Shown one piece after another: positions 28,475-38,429 of a DNA stretch of 44,992 nt. Each line of letters starts with the position of its first letter. Positions within the stretch are counted from its first letter, which is position 1. The DNA is from Hydrogenophaga sp. (GTDB lineage: Bacteria; Pseudomonadota; Gammaproteobacteria; Burkholderiales; Burkholderiaceae_C): NCBI GenBank assembly GCA_025458915.1, contig JALORL010000002.1, positions 1 to 44,992 on the forward strand, given 5' to 3'. Below the pieces are notes generated by a model. The model did not search any database, was not told the origin of the DNA, and saw only the letters and a list, made by a program, of their open reading frames with translations. The position numbers were made by a program, and so were the translations under genes.

Positions 28475-29447
28475 GGTCGGTAGCGATCCGACCCGGGCGA
28501 CCTCTGTCACGGCGGGCGCCGGGCAAGAGCCTCTTTATGCGCTTCGCGAGGCACGGGAAGCGGCTGGTTTGCACATTGCGGCCCTGGCTGCAGCTCTGAA
28601 GGTTCCGGTGCGCAAGCTGGAAGCGCTCGAAGCTGGCCGGTACGGAGAGCTGCCTGACCTGACCTTTGCGCGGGCACTGGCGTCAAGTGCCTGCCGCCAC
28701 CTGAGGGTGGATTCCAAACCTATCCTGGAGCAGATTCCCATGCGGCGAGATACCGCACTGGGAACCCCTCCTCACGCGATCAGCGCACCCTTCAAGTCCC
28801 CTGCTCCCGGTGGTGCGGTGTCTGCGCCTTCCTGGCTTGGACGCCCATCGGTCATCGTCGCTGGGGCACTCGTTCTGGGTGCGGTTGCGTTGTTGCTGCT
28901 GCCGCCATGGGAACGTCTGCCGACCATTGGCAGCGTTGTGCTGCAAGCCCCCGGTCAGTCCGTGGAGTCCTTGTCATCAGAACCATCGCTCCCCGTGTTG
29001 TCGCCGGGCGCCAACCAGGCTCAAAGCGAAGGCATTCCGGCGGAACAGGATTCCGAGCCCGTTGCCGCGGTCGATTCGGAGGGACTGGTGGAAGTTGCCC
29101 CGGCGCAGCGCACTGACGCAGTTGCCGGGGATACAGCAGCTTCGTCTGTGCTGGAGCCACCTGCTCCGCCCGGAGGACCTTCAACGGCGGCTGCGTCGAC
29201 CGATGGGTCGGGTGCCGTGTTGTACATCGAAGCGACCGGCGAGTCGTGGTTGGAGGTGACGAATGGTGCGGGCGCGGTGGTGGCGCAACGCCTGCTGAAG
29301 CCTGGAGACACACTGGAGTTTTCATCGGCCCCGCCGTACCGCGTGGTACTGGGCCGAGCGGAGGCTGCCAAAGTGCTGGTGCGCGGACAGGCCTTTGACA
29401 TCATGCCTTACGCCCGCAACAGCGTGGCGCGTTTCGAAGCAAGGTGA
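28467..29447 (+). CDS. rodZ: RodZ-like helix-turn-helix membrane protein
   Basis: The product has 326 residues from the ATG at 28467; the track start at 28398 lies within pilW. An N-terminal HTH of the RodZ type ([21 protein letters not shown]) is followed by a single membrane helix at about 128-146 and a low-complexity Pro/Ser/Ala-rich periplasmic segment. The protein ends in a DUF4115 domain (about 250-326, [25 protein letters not shown]). RodZ links MreB filaments to the membrane and helps to keep rod shape. In this branch the protein is often annotated only as helix-turn-helix domain-containing. It overlaps pilW and is followed at once by ispG. Confidence 0.9.
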   Translation: MSEVGSDPTRATSVTAGAGQEPLYALREAREAAGLHIAALAAALKVPVRKLEALEAGRYGELPDLTFARALASSACRHLRVDSKPILEQIPMRRDTALGTPPHAISAPFKSPAPGGAVSAPSWLGRPSVIVAGALVLGAVALLLLPPWERLPTIGSVVLQAPGQSVESLSSEPSLPVLSPGANQAQSEGIPAEQDSEPVAAVDSEGLVEVAPAQRTDAVAGDTAASSVLEPPAPPGGPSTAAASTDGSGAVLYIEATGESWLEVTNGAGAVVAQRLLKPGDTLEFSSAPPYRVVLGRAEAAKVLVRGQAFDIMPYARNSVARFEAR

Positions 29448-29451
29448 ACCC

Positions 29452-30732
29452 ATGAGCCAGATCCTTTCCACGGCGGCCGGCGTTGAACCCATTGCTCTCG
29501 GATCCGCAAAAGCCCGCAGGTCTCGTCAAGGCGTGGTCTCCTGGGGCAGCCATCGGGTGACCGTCGGCGGTGATGCACCGGTGCGGGTGCAATCCATGAC
29601 AAACACCGATACCGCCGATGCAATTGGCACCGCCATCCAGGTCAAGGAGCTGGCGCAGGCCGGCTCGGAATTGGTACGCATCACGGTCAACAATGACGAG
29701 GCGGCCCGAGCTGTTCCGCACATCCGGGAGCAGCTTGACCGCATGGGCATTGCAGTCCCCTTGATCGGGGATTTCCACTACAACGGGCACCGGCTGCTCA
29801 CCGACCATCCGGCATGCGCCGAGGCCTTGTCCAAATACCGGATCAATCCGGGCAATGTGGGGCGTGGTGACAAGGGCGATCGTCAGTTCGGGCAAATGGT
29901 CGAAATCGCTGCCCGACTTGGCAAAGCGATCCGCATCGGCGTGAACTGGGGCAGTCTCGACCAGGACCTCCTGGCGCGGATGATGGACGAGAACGCCCGC
30001 CGCCGGCAACCCTGGGATGCTCGCCAGGTGATGTACGAGGCGCTGATCACGTCCGCGCTGGAGTCATCGGCCAAGGCGGAACAGATCGGTCTCGATGGCA
30101 ATCAGATCACGCTGTCCTGCAAGGTCAGCAACGTTCAGGACCTGGTGGCCGTGTATCAGGCCCTGGCCCAGCGTTGCGACAACGTTCTGCACCTCGGGCT
30201 GACGGAGGCCGGGATGGGCACCAAGGGCGCTGTGGCTTCGGCGGCCGCGCTTTCCGTGTTGCTGCAACAGGGCATTGGCGACACCATAAGGGTGTCTCTC
30301 ACCCCGCAGCCGGGCGAGGCCCGAACCCAGGAAGTGGTCGTGGCCATGGAGATCCTCCAAGCGCTGGGGTTGAGAGCGTTCGTTCCCAGCGTGACGGCCT
30401 GCCCGGGCTGTGGACGCACCACCAGCACCACTTTCCAGGAACTGGCCAAACAGATTGACGATTACCTGCGCCACTCTATGCCGCTGTGGCGTGAGCGCTA
30501 CCCAGGTGTGGAAGGCCTCAAGGTGGCTGTCATGGGCTGCATCGTCAACGGCCCAGGGGAGAGCAAACACGCCGACCTGGGTATCAGCCTGCCTGGCACC
30601 GGAGAGGCGCCTTCCGCTCCAGTCTATATCGACGGGGAAAAGGCCATGACGCTGCGCGGCGACTCCATCGCCAGCGATTTCCAGCAGATTGTTGAAAACT
30701 ACATCGAGAAAAGGTTCGGCGCCGCAGGCTGA
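29452..30732 (+). CDS. ispG: 4-hydroxy-3-methylbut-2-en-1-yl diphosphate synthase IspG
   Basis: The ATG at 29452, preceded by AAGGTGA that also holds the rodZ stop, gives 426 residues. The 4Fe-4S ligands are Cys317 and Cys320 in [10 protein letters not shown] and Cys363 in [10 protein letters not shown]. IspG (GcpE) reduces methylerythritol cyclodiphosphate to HMBPP in the MEP isoprenoid pathway. The protein is longer than E. coli IspG (372 residues) through an insertion in the middle, a known feature of beta-proteobacterial forms. It lies between rodZ and hisS, as in E. coli. Confidence 0.97.
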   Translation: MSQILSTAAGVEPIALGSAKARRSRQGVVSWGSHRVTVGGDAPVRVQSMTNTDTADAIGTAIQVKELAQAGSELVRITVNNDEAARAVPHIREQLDRMGIAVPLIGDFHYNGHRLLTDHPACAEALSKYRINPGNVGRGDKGDRQFGQMVEIAARLGKAIRIGVNWGSLDQDLLARMMDENARRRQPWDARQVMYEALITSALESSAKAEQIGLDGNQITLSCKVSNVQDLVAVYQALAQRCDNVLHLGLTEAGMGTKGAVASAAALSVLLQQGIGDTIRVSLTPQPGEARTQEVVVAMEILQALGLRAFVPSVTACPGCGRTTSTTFQELAKQIDDYLRHSMPLWRERYPGVEGLKVAVMGCIVNGPGESKHADLGISLPGTGEAPSAPVYIDGEKAMTLRGDSIASDFQQIVENYIEKRFGAAG

Positions 30733-30739
30733 AGCCGGA

Positions 30740-30756
30740 ATCGGCCATCGGCCGAT
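30740..30756. other. Inverted repeat ATCGGCC-ATC-GGCCGAT before hisS
   Basis: A perfect 7-bp inverted repeat with a 3-base loop lies between the ispG stop and the hisS start, 21 bases before the GTG. It could be an mRNA hairpin that dampens readthrough or hides the weak hisS ribosome-binding region. It has no T-run. Confidence 0.4.
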
Positions 30757-30777
30757 CTGGTAAATGCCTCAGCGCCT

Positions 30778-32082
30778 GTGAGCAACATGGCAGAGAAACT
30801 CTGTGCCGTCAAAGGCATGAACGATATTCTTCCCCCGGCCTCGTCCCATTGGGAATGGCTGGAGGACAAGCTGCGTTCCCTCGTGCAAGGTTATGGCTAC
30901 CGGAACCTGCGAACGCCCATTGTTGAGCCTACTGCCCTGTTCATCCGTGGCCTCGGCGAGGTCACCGACATTGTCGAGAAGGAAATGTATTCCTTTGAGG
31001 ACCGTCTCAATGGGGAACACCTGACCCTTCGGCCGGAGAACACCGCGGGCGTGGTGCGTGCGGCCATCGAGCATTCCCTGACCTACGACGGGGGAAAACG
31101 CCTGTACTACATGGGGCCGATGTTCCGCCACGAACGGCCCCAGCGGGGGCGCTACCGGCAGTTCCACCAGTTCGGTGCGGAAGCGCTGGGCTATGCCGGT
31201 CCGGACATTGACGCGGAATTGATCATCATGGCGTGCGACCTCTGGCGTACGCTGGGACTGACCGGCATCGAGCTTGAGATCAACAGCCTGGGGCAGGCCA
31301 CGGAGCGCCAACAGCACCGCAAGGCGTTGATCGATTACCTCGAAGGCCACATCGACCTCCTCGACGAAGACGCCCGCCGCCGGCTGCACTCCAATCCATT
31401 GCGCATCCTGGATACCAAGAATCCCGCCATGCAGGAACTGGTGGAGGGCGCGCCACGTCTCATGGATCACCTGGGAGCTGAGTCCTTGGCGCATTTCGAG
31501 CGCCTGCGCGCGCTGCTCGATGCACATGGAGTGGGCTACCGCATCAATCCCCGTCTTGTGAGGGGCATGGACTATTACAACCTCTCGGTGTTTGAGTTCG
31601 TCACCCGACAGTTGGGGTCGCAGGGTACGGTATGCGCCGGTGGGCGCTACGATGGATTGTTTGCCCAGATTGGCGCCAAGACTGTGCCGGCCGTGGGGTG
31701 GGCAATGGGTATGGAGCGCGTGCTGGAACTCTTGAACGAACAATCGCTGCTGCCCCGGCAGCTGGCTCCGGATGCCTATGCGGTTGTGCCCGATGCCGCT
31801 CACCTACCGAAGGTCATGCCGGTGCTCAGAATCCTGCGACAGTGCGGCGTAGGCGTACAGATGCACGCGGCTGGGGCCGAAGGGCAGGGCAGCATGAAAT
31901 CCCAGTTCAAGAAGGCGGATGCCAGTGGCGCTCGGTACGCCCTCATTTTCGGCGCCGACGAACTTGCACAAGGGCGTGTGTCGGTCAAGACGCTGCGGCA
32001 ACCGGATGGGTCCGGCACTCCCATGCAGATCCTTCTCTCCCTCGAAGAAGTCCCGGAGTGGGCGAACCGGTTGAAGACCTGA
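30778..32082 (+). CDS. hisS: Histidyl-tRNA synthetase
   Basis: The 434-residue class II synthetase begins with [11 protein letters not shown] and contains motif 2 ([19 protein letters not shown]), the histidine-A motif region [12 protein letters not shown] and AGGRYDGL. The C-terminal anticodon-binding domain follows ([10 protein letters not shown]...[10 protein letters not shown]). It charges tRNA-His. The GTG at 30778 and an in-frame ATG at 30787 are both possible starts; neither has a strong Shine-Dalgarno. A paralogue of the catalytic core, hisZ, is encoded 7.5 kb downstream. The ispG-hisS-yfgM-bamB-der order is conserved across Proteobacteria. Confidence 0.97.
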   Translation: MSNMAEKLCAVKGMNDILPPASSHWEWLEDKLRSLVQGYGYRNLRTPIVEPTALFIRGLGEVTDIVEKEMYSFEDRLNGEHLTLRPENTAGVVRAAIEHSLTYDGGKRLYYMGPMFRHERPQRGRYRQFHQFGAEALGYAGPDIDAELIIMACDLWRTLGLTGIELEINSLGQATERQQHRKALIDYLEGHIDLLDEDARRRLHSNPLRILDTKNPAMQELVEGAPRLMDHLGAESLAHFERLRALLDAHGVGYRINPRLVRGMDYYNLSVFEFVTRQLGSQGTVCAGGRYDGLFAQIGAKTVPAVGWAMGMERVLELLNEQSLLPRQLAPDAYAVVPDAAHLPKVMPVLRILRQCGVGVQMHAAGAEGQGSMKSQFKKADASGARYALIFGADELAQGRVSVKTLRQPDGSGTPMQILLSLEEVPEWANRLKT

Positions 32083-32149
32083 TCCTCTTCGATCACCCTT
32101 CGCCAAACGGACCCGCCCCTACAATCTGCGCCTGCACTACGGAACAGCC

Positions 32150-32824
32150 ATGGCCAAACACCTCGACTTGGAAGAACAGGAACAACTCGACCAGATCAAG
32201 CATTTCTGGGCGCAGTACGGCAATGCCATCACCTGGCTGCTGATCGTGGTTCTGGGTGGATTTGCTGCCTGGAATGGTTGGAACTACTGGCAAAACCGAC
32301 AAGCAATCCAGGCAGCAGCACTGTTTGACGAGGTGCAGGGCGCTGCCCAGGCGGCGGACGCCGAACGACTCAAACGTGCGCTGACCGATATGAAGGCCGG
32401 ATTTGCGAAGACGACGTTTGCGGCGCAGTCCTCTCTTCTGGCCGCCCGGGCGTTCCAGGAGTCGGGAGATGCTGCGGGCGCACGCGAGGCCCTGCAGTGG
32501 ATCGTCGACAACGGCAACGAGCCAGCGTATCTCGCTGTTGCCAGGCTGCGCCTGGCCGCGCTGGATCTTGCAGCAGGGGAGCACGAAAAGGCGTTGGGCT
32601 GGTTGTCCACGTCGATGCCGGCCGCGTATGAACCGCTCGCCGCAGATCGTCGCGGCGACGTGTTTCTGGCGCAAGGCAAGACTGCTGAAGCCAGTACCCA
32701 GTATCAGAATGCATGGCGTACGTTGAGCGAGCAGGCCGAGTACCGACGATTGGTTGAGGTCAAACTGGCATCCCTGGGCGTGGACGTGGCCGCTCTGGCT
32801 CCGGGCCAAGGGGCGGCTCAGTGA
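32150..32824 (+). CDS. yfgM: YfgM-family TPR membrane protein
   Basis: This 224-residue protein has a short cytoplasmic N-terminus (MAKHLDLEEQEQLDQIKHFW), one membrane helix at about 26-43 and a periplasmic TPR-like domain. The family (DUF2133/YfgM) is an ancillary factor of the SecYEG translocon that works with the periplasmic chaperone PpiD in E. coli. The gene lies between hisS and bamB as in E. coli. A TACAAT at 32120-32125, 30 bases ahead, could be a -10 box. The next gene starts with GTGA overlapping its stop. Confidence 0.92.
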   Translation: MAKHLDLEEQEQLDQIKHFWAQYGNAITWLLIVVLGGFAAWNGWNYWQNRQAIQAAALFDEVQGAAQAADAERLKRALTDMKAGFAKTTFAAQSSLLAARAFQESGDAAGAREALQWIVDNGNEPAYLAVARLRLAALDLAAGEHEKALGWLSTSMPAAYEPLAADRRGDVFLAQGKTAEASTQYQNAWRTLSEQAEYRRLVEVKLASLGVDVAALAPGQGAAQ

Positions 32825-33990
32825 AGGACCTCACCTTGTCCGGCCTGGGATGTGCGGGCGCCAGCAACTGGACCTCTCTTGCACGTCGCTGCATTCCCGC
32901 CTTGTTGGCCATGGCTGTCGCCGCGTGTTCGTCGGGACCAGAGAAACCCAGGCCTGCTCCTCTGCCGCCAGTCACTGCCACGCTCGGCGTGGAAACTGTC
33001 TGGACTGCGCAGATCGGTCCCTCCCAGGCGGCGCTTTCCCCGGCGTCCGTGGCAGGCCGGTTGTTCGCTGCATCGTCCACGGGCACGTTGGTGGCGCTTG
33101 ATGCGACCACCGGGCGTGATCTCTGGCGTCTCAACATCGGTACGCCGATCTCCGCTGGCGTTGGATCCGATGGCGAGACGGCTGCGGTGGTGACACAGTC
33201 GAACCAGTTGCTGGCCGTGGCCGCAGGCAAAGAGATTTGGCGTGTGCAGCTGCCTGCAAGAACATTCACTGCACCGCTGGTGGCCGGGAAACGGGTATTC
33301 GTGCTCACAGCCGATCGCACCGTGACCGCCTTCGACGGCCAGACTGGTGCACGGCTGTGGAGCCAATCACGCTCGGCCGAACCCCTGGTTCTCGCGCAAT
33401 CGGGACTGCTGATGGCAGTCGGTGACACCTTGGTGGCAGGCATCTCGGGCCGTCTGGTTGGTTTCAACCCCTTGACGGGGGCTGTGCGATGGGAAGCCCC
33501 GGTGGGTACCTCGCGTGGCACCAACGAAGTGGAGCGTCTGGTGGATATCGTCGCGCCGGCAAGCAGGCTAGGGGACAGCGTGTGCGTGCGCTCCTACAGC
33601 GCTGCGATCGGTTGCGTCGACACCAGCCGAGGAACCCTGGCGTGGACGCGACCTGCCCAGGGCATTGTTGGCGTGCATGGAGACGACCGGCTTGTGTTCG
33701 GTGTCGAAAGCAGTGGCCGTATGCAGGCGTGGCAGCGGTCCTCCGGCGAGCCGGCCTGGCAGTCGGACCGCCTGCTTCACCGCACCCTCACGGCGCCGCT
33801 TGCTGTCGGTCGGGTGGTGGTGCTGGGGGATTCCGAAGGCACCGTGCATGTTCTGTCGCGCGAGGATGGCAGCGAGATGAACAGGCTCACCACGGACGGT
33901 TCGGCGGTGATTGCCGCACCCATCATGGCGGGCAACGTCCTTCTGGTGCAGACCCGCAATGGTGGTCTGTTCGCATGGCGGCCGCGGTGA
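32821..33990 (+). CDS. bamB: Outer membrane assembly lipoprotein BamB
   Basis: The 389-residue product starts at a GTG that overlaps the yfgM stop by four bases (GTGA). A signal peptide ends in the lipobox AVAAC (acylated Cys36). The rest is an eight-bladed PQQ-like beta-propeller with repeated GTLVALDATTGRDLWRL-type blades. BamB binds BamA and helps to deliver beta-barrel proteins to the BAM complex. The pairing with yfgM and der is a conserved marker. The stretch before the signal peptide hydrophobic core is long (about 25 residues), so a later start cannot be excluded. Confidence 0.95.
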   Translation: MKDLTLSGLGCAGASNWTSLARRCIPALLAMAVAACSSGPEKPRPAPLPPVTATLGVETVWTAQIGPSQAALSPASVAGRLFAASSTGTLVALDATTGRDLWRLNIGTPISAGVGSDGETAAVVTQSNQLLAVAAGKEIWRVQLPARTFTAPLVAGKRVFVLTADRTVTAFDGQTGARLWSQSRSAEPLVLAQSGLLMAVGDTLVAGISGRLVGFNPLTGAVRWEAPVGTSRGTNEVERLVDIVAPASRLGDSVCVRSYSAAIGCVDTSRGTLAWTRPAQGIVGVHGDDRLVFGVESSGRMQAWQRSSGEPAWQSDRLLHRTLTAPLAVGRVVVLGDSEGTVHVLSREDGSEMNRLTTDGSAVIAAPIMAGNVLLVQTRNGGLFAWRPR

Positions 33991-34041
33991 GTCTGGCTGC
34001 AACAGCCTGCAACCCGTGCGAATGAACGAAAGCAGATCTTC

Positions 34042-35376
34042 TTGAAACCCGTGATCGCCCTGGTGGGCCGGCCCAATGTCGGCAAATCCACCCTGTTCAA
34101 CCGTCTGACGAGTTCGCGCGATGCCATCGTGGCTGACTTTGCCGGCCTGACCCGCGACCGCCACTATGGAAATGGCCGCTTGGGAGTGCGGGAGTACATC
34201 GTCATCGACACGGGTGGTTTTGAGCCAGACGCCAGCGAAGGCATCTACCGCGAAATGGCCAAGCAGACCCGCCAGGCTGTGGCCGAGTCGGATGTGGTGA
34301 TTTTCGTGGTCGATGCCAGGGCTGGCATCAGCGCCCAGGATCACGAAATTGCGCAGTATCTCCGCCGACTCGGCAAACCCACCGTGCTGGTGGCCAACAA
34401 GGCCGAAGGAATGACCCAGGGCCTGCAGCTTGTGGAGTTCTTCGAACTGGGGTTGGGGGAGGTGATTCCCGTATCCGGCGCACACGGCCAGGGCGTGCGG
34501 TCCATGTTGGAGCTGGCCCTGGAGTCCGTGCCCGGCCTGCCTGTCGACGAGGACGACGAGCCTGCAGTGGATGCGGGTGTCATTCGACTGGCTGTTGCAG
34601 GGCGCCCCAACGTGGGCAAATCCACTCTGATCAACGCGTGGTTGGGGGAAGAGCGGTTGGTGGCCTTTGATCTGCCGGGCACGACACGGGATGCGATTTC
34701 GGTGCCGTTTGAGCGCGCCGGGCAGAAGTACGAACTGATCGACACGGCGGGCATTCGCCGCAAGGGTCGGGTGTTCGAGGCCATCGAAAAATTTTCGGTG
34801 GTCAAGACCCTGCAGGCGATCCAGAACGCGCATGTGGTGCTGCTGCTGCTGGATGCCACCCAAGGCGTCACCGATCAGGACGCCCACATCGCAGGGTACA
34901 TCCTCGAAAGCGGTCGTGCGGTGGTGCTGGCCATCAACAAGTGGGATGCTGTGGACGCCTACCAGAGGGAGCAGATCGAGCGTCAGGTGGAGTCCCGTCT
35001 GGCCTTTCTGAAGTTCGCTTCGATGCACCTCATCTCCGCCCAGAAGCGGCAAGGGCTTGGACCCGTGTGGAAGTCGATTGCCCAGGCGCATGCCTCCGCC
35101 ACACGCAAGATGAGCACACCCGTGTTGACCAGGTTGCTGCTCGAGGCGGTATCGTTTCAAGCCCCTCAGCGGTCCGGCATGTTTCGACCCAAGATGCGCT
35201 ATGCCCATCAGGGCGGCATGAATCCCCCGGTGATCGTGATTCACGGAAATTCACTGGATCAGATACCCGACGCCTACAAGCGGTTTCTCGAAGGACGGTT
35301 TCGCAAGGCTTTCGACCTCGTCGGCACGCCTCTGCGCATCGAGTTCAAAACATCCGCCAATCCCTACAAGGAATAG
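34042..35376 (+). CDS. der: Ribosome assembly GTPase Der (EngA)
   Basis: The 444-residue protein has two GTPase domains in tandem, each with GRPNVGKST (residues 9-17 and about 187-195), and a C-terminal KH-like domain. Der acts in late 50S subunit assembly. The only start that gives the canonical [17 protein letters not shown]-terminus is a TTG at 34042; an ATG at 34023 is out of frame. The TTG has a weak Shine-Dalgarno (AGCAGA), so translation may be modest. It follows bamB at 51 bases and precedes hfq. Confidence 0.96.
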   Translation: MKPVIALVGRPNVGKSTLFNRLTSSRDAIVADFAGLTRDRHYGNGRLGVREYIVIDTGGFEPDASEGIYREMAKQTRQAVAESDVVIFVVDARAGISAQDHEIAQYLRRLGKPTVLVANKAEGMTQGLQLVEFFELGLGEVIPVSGAHGQGVRSMLELALESVPGLPVDEDDEPAVDAGVIRLAVAGRPNVGKSTLINAWLGEERLVAFDLPGTTRDAISVPFERAGQKYELIDTAGIRRKGRVFEAIEKFSVVKTLQAIQNAHVVLLLLDATQGVTDQDAHIAGYILESGRAVVLAINKWDAVDAYQREQIERQVESRLAFLKFASMHLISAQKRQGLGPVWKSIAQAHASATRKMSTPVLTRLLLEAVSFQAPQRSGMFRPKMRYAHQGGMNPPVIVIHGNSLDQIPDAYKRFLEGRFRKAFDLVGTPLRIEFKTSANPYKE

Positions 35377-35456
35377 GCGTTCAGGTCCGGGTAAACCACC
35401 ACCGGTATGGTATGGTGCCCTCCTCATCAACTCTTCCTCTGAACACGGAGCATATC

Positions 35457-35708
35457 GTGAGCAACAACAAAGGCCAGCTTCTTCAAGACCCATTCCTCAA
35501 CCAGCTGCGCCGGGAACACATTCCGGTATCCATCTATCTGGTCAACGGAATCAAGCTTCAGGGGCAGATCGAATCCTTCGATCAATACGTGGTGCTGCTG
35601 CGAAACACCGTCACCCAGATGGTTTACAAGCACGCAATTTCCACCATCGTGCCGGGTCGGCCGATGCAGTTTTCAGCGGCTCCATCTGACGAATCGTCGG
35701 CCTCTTGA
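35457..35708 (+). CDS. hfq: RNA chaperone Hfq
   Basis: The ORF track buries this gene in a longer frame starting at 34941; the real start is the GTG at 35457 with ACGGAG six bases upstream, giving 83 residues. Hfq motifs are intact: [22 protein letters not shown] (Sm1, with the distal and proximal RNA-face residues) and [10 protein letters not shown] (Sm2). The hexamer pairs small RNAs with mRNAs. The C-terminal tail is short (about 15 residues). The 80-base spacer after der includes GGTATGGTATGG, with TATGGT as a possible -10. It is followed by hflX, the same order as in E. coli. Confidence 0.97.
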   Translation: MSNNKGQLLQDPFLNQLRREHIPVSIYLVNGIKLQGQIESFDQYVVLLRNTVTQMVYKHAISTIVPGRPMQFSAAPSDESSAS

Positions 35709-35735
35709 TCCGCTCCGAACGGAAGGTGGGCGACA

Positions 35736-36968
35736 GTGCCTGCCCACGGGTTGCGGCAACACATTGACTGGACCGGTTTGACCTCAAATGACTCTCTAGC
35801 GCCAGCGGGGTCGCCCAAAGTCATCCTGGTAGGGGTTGATCTGGGAGGTCCGCATTTCGATGCTGGCTTGGAAGAGCTGGGGTTGCTGGCCGAATCTGCT
35901 GGCTACACCGTAGCCGGGAAGATGGCCTGCAAGCGCAGAGCACCCGACCCTGCGCTTTTTGTCGGATCCGGCAAAGCGGAAGAGATCCGGTTGATGCTTC
36001 AAGCTTCCGGCTCGACCGAGGTGCTGTTTGATCAAGCCCTGAGTCCGGCGCAGCAACGCAATCTGGAACGCCACCTTGGGGCACCGGTCAACGATCGGAT
36101 CCTGCTGATTCTCGAAATATTTGCCCAGCGTGCGCGCAGCCACGAGGGCAAGCTTCAGGTGGAACTCGCCCGCTTGCAATATCTGTCCACCCGGCTGGTG
36201 CGACGTTGGTCTCATCTGGAACGGCAAAGCGGTGGTATCGGTATGCGTGGCGGCCCGGGCGAAACCCAGATCGAGCTCGATCGACGCATGATCGCCGACG
36301 CCATCAAACGCACCAAGGATCGACTCGAGAAGGTCAAGAAGCAACGTGCTACACAGCGCCGCCAGCGGGAGCGCCGAGAGGCGTTCAACATGTCGCTGGT
36401 TGGATACACCAACGCAGGCAAGTCATCGCTGTTCAATGCATTGGTCAAGGCAAAAGCCTATGCCGCGGATCAGCTCTTTGCCACCTTGGACACCACCACC
36501 CGCCAGATGTATCTCGGAGAGGCCGGGCGCTCCGTTTCGCTGTCCGACACCGTCGGGTTCATTCGCAATCTGCCGCACGGCCTGGTAGACGCCTTCGCAG
36601 CTACCTTGCAGGAATCGGTGGACGCCGACCTGCTGCTGCACGTGGTCGATGCCTCCAATCCCGACTGGGCTGAACAGATGACGGCGGTACAGAGCGTGCT
36701 GGAAGACATCGGCGCTGGCAAAGTGCCGCAGATCCTGGTGTTCAACAAGCTGGATGCCATCGACCCTGACCGAAAACCTCTGGCATTGCAGGACAGTTTG
36801 GAACTTGATGGATTGTCCCGGGATCGGGTGTATGTGAGTGCCCTGACCGGGGAGGGACTGGAGCGGCTGCGCCAAAGGCTGGCCAGCGCGGTGCTGGCCA
36901 GTGGCCGTGTCCGCAGTACCAATTCCCCGGGTGAAGCGGACGTTATCGAAAACGCGCCGACACATTAG
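35736..36968 (+). CDS. hflX: Ribosome-splitting GTPase HflX
   Basis: The 410-residue protein has the HflX N-terminal domain (FVGSGKAEEIRLML, LSPAQQRNLERHLGAPVNDR), a coiled segment containing GGIGMRGGPGETQIELDRR, and a GTPase domain with G1 GYTNAGKSS, G3 DTVGF and G4 NKLD. HflX binds the 50S subunit and splits stalled 70S ribosomes under stress. The start is a GTG at 35736 after GGAAGGTGGG; a start closer to the conserved part is possible since the first 25 residues are not typical. It sits in the hfq-hflX-hflK-hflC cluster. Confidence 0.95.
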   Translation: MPAHGLRQHIDWTGLTSNDSLAPAGSPKVILVGVDLGGPHFDAGLEELGLLAESAGYTVAGKMACKRRAPDPALFVGSGKAEEIRLMLQASGSTEVLFDQALSPAQQRNLERHLGAPVNDRILLILEIFAQRARSHEGKLQVELARLQYLSTRLVRRWSHLERQSGGIGMRGGPGETQIELDRRMIADAIKRTKDRLEKVKKQRATQRRQRERREAFNMSLVGYTNAGKSSLFNALVKAKAYAADQLFATLDTTTRQMYLGEAGRSVSLSDTVGFIRNLPHGLVDAFAATLQESVDADLLLHVVDASNPDWAEQMTAVQSVLEDIGAGKVPQILVFNKLDAIDPDRKPLALQDSLELDGLSRDRVYVSALTGEGLERLRQRLASAVLASGRVRSTNSPGEADVIENAPTH

Positions 36969-36978
36969 GCACAATGTG
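36961..36978. other. Inverted repeat CACATT-AGGCAC-AATGTG between hflX and hflK
   Basis: A perfect 6-bp inverted repeat overlaps the hflX stop codon and is followed by GCAGTTTTG. It may be a weak terminator or an internal promoter site; its right half contains CACAAT, a partial -10 match. The evidence is limited to symmetry and position. Confidence 0.3.
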
Positions 36979-37010
36979 GCAGTTTTGAATTGAAAGAAGA
37001 TTGGCTCTAC

Positions 37011-38390
37011 ATGGACGTGAATTCGCCTATTTCTGGTCGTGACCTGCCAGCCGGCCTCCGGCTGAAACGCTGGCTGTCGCGCTGGGGCATGTTCAATCTG
37101 AACGATCCTCGTTGGGGGCGGGACGATGACTCCAGCCGAAACGGTGGTGACGCCAACGGTTCGCGCGAGGACAACGATGGTCGGCAGACCCAGAGGCCTC
37201 GTGGCCAGGGTCCCAACCAGGGGCCGCCCGACCTGGATGAACTGTGGCGGGATTTCAACCGCAAGCTCGGCGGGCTCCTCGGTGGTGGCCGAGGTGGTGG
37301 CTCCGGCGGTGGACAGGGGGGTGGCAGTGGCTTGCCCGGCTTCAACCCATCTCCGAAGTCCACCGGCATCGGAGCAGGTCTGATTGGCGGCGTGGCCGTG
37401 ATCATCTGGCTCGGTACCGGTATCTTCATCGTGCAGGAAGGTCAGCAGGCCGTCATCACCCAGTTCGGCAAGTACCACAGTACGGTGGGCGCTGGTTTCA
37501 ACTGGCGTTTACCGTATCCAGTGCAGCGGCACGAGACGGTGTTTGTTACCCAGTTGCGGTCGGTGGATGTGGGTCGGGACAACATCGTTCCGGCGACGGG
37601 CCTTCGGGAATCGTCCATGCTGACCGAGGACGAGAACATCGTTGACATCAAGTTTGCGGTTCAGTACCGATTGAACGACGCCAGGGCTTTCCTGTTTGAA
37701 AGTCGTGACCCGGACGCCGCTGTGCTGAAAGCGGCTGAAACGGCTGTGCGTGAAGTGGTCGGCAAGATGCGCATGGATGCGGTTCTGGCCGAGGAACGTG
37801 ACCAGGTGGCACCCCGCGTTCGTACGCTGATGCAGACCATCCTGGACCGCTACAACGTCGGCATCGAGGTGGTGGGCGTGAACATCCAGCAGGGTGGCAT
37901 TCGGCCCCCGGAGCAGGTTCAGGCCGCGTTTGATGACGTGCTCAGGGCAGCCCAGGAGCGAGAACGGGCCAAGAACGAGGCCGAGGCCTACGCCAACGAC
38001 GTGGTTCCGCGTGCTCGCGGTGCGGCCTCGCGGTTGACGGAGGAGGCCGAGGGCTACCGGGCGCGCATCGTGGCGCAGGCCGAAGGTGATTCACAGCGCT
38101 TCCGTTCGGTCTTGCAGGAGTACCAGAAGGCGCCTCAGGTAACCCGCGAGCGGATGTATGTCGATGCCATGCAGGAGGTTTACAGCAACGTGACCAAGAT
38201 TCTGGTGGACTCCAGGTCGGGCTCCAATCTGTTGTATCTCCCGCTGGACAAGATCATCCAGTCCACGGGGCCGGGGGGTGCGGTGACGCCGACGCCACCG
38301 GCTTCAGCCCCCATGTCTTCCCCTGCGACAACGCCCGCCAGCCGGTCATTGGACAACGCTGCACGCTCGCGTGAGCGTGAGAGCCGCTGA
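37011..38390 (+). CDS. hflK: FtsH protease modulator HflK
   Basis: HflK is a SPFH/prohibitin-family membrane protein that forms a cage with HflC around FtsH. It has a Gly/Asp-rich cytosolic N-terminus (DPRWGRDDD, then a nearly pure Gly/Ser tract around 87-107), a membrane helix at about 119-141, the SPFH domain (QAVITQFGKYHSTVGAGFNWRLPYP) and a helical region with NEAEAYANDVVPRARG. I use the ATG at 37011 (459 residues). The track's TTG at 36990 and the ATG at 37089 (MFNLNDPRWG, the usual conserved start of the family) are alternatives. hflC follows 39 bases later. Confidence 0.94.
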   Translation: MDVNSPISGRDLPAGLRLKRWLSRWGMFNLNDPRWGRDDDSSRNGGDANGSREDNDGRQTQRPRGQGPNQGPPDLDELWRDFNRKLGGLLGGGRGGGSGGGQGGGSGLPGFNPSPKSTGIGAGLIGGVAVIIWLGTGIFIVQEGQQAVITQFGKYHSTVGAGFNWRLPYPVQRHETVFVTQLRSVDVGRDNIVPATGLRESSMLTEDENIVDIKFAVQYRLNDARAFLFESRDPDAAVLKAAETAVREVVGKMRMDAVLAEERDQVAPRVRTLMQTILDRYNVGIEVVGVNIQQGGIRPPEQVQAAFDDVLRAAQERERAKNEAEAYANDVVPRARGAASRLTEEAEGYRARIVAQAEGDSQRFRSVLQEYQKAPQVTRERMYVDAMQEVYSNVTKILVDSRSGSNLLYLPLDKIIQSTGPGGAVTPTPPASAPMSSPATTPASRSLDNAARSRERESR

Positions 38391-38429
38391 GTTGTTGGCC
38401 GAAAAAGCCAAGACAAGAGATCAAGCGAT

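Noticed and set aside
33568-35244. 558-codon minus-strand ORF spanning bamB and der
   Set aside because: It crosses two well-supported plus-strand genes and shows no domain.
37260-37340. GGTGGC-rich tract in hflK as a repeat element
   Set aside because: It encodes the Gly-rich N-terminal segment commonly present in HflK.
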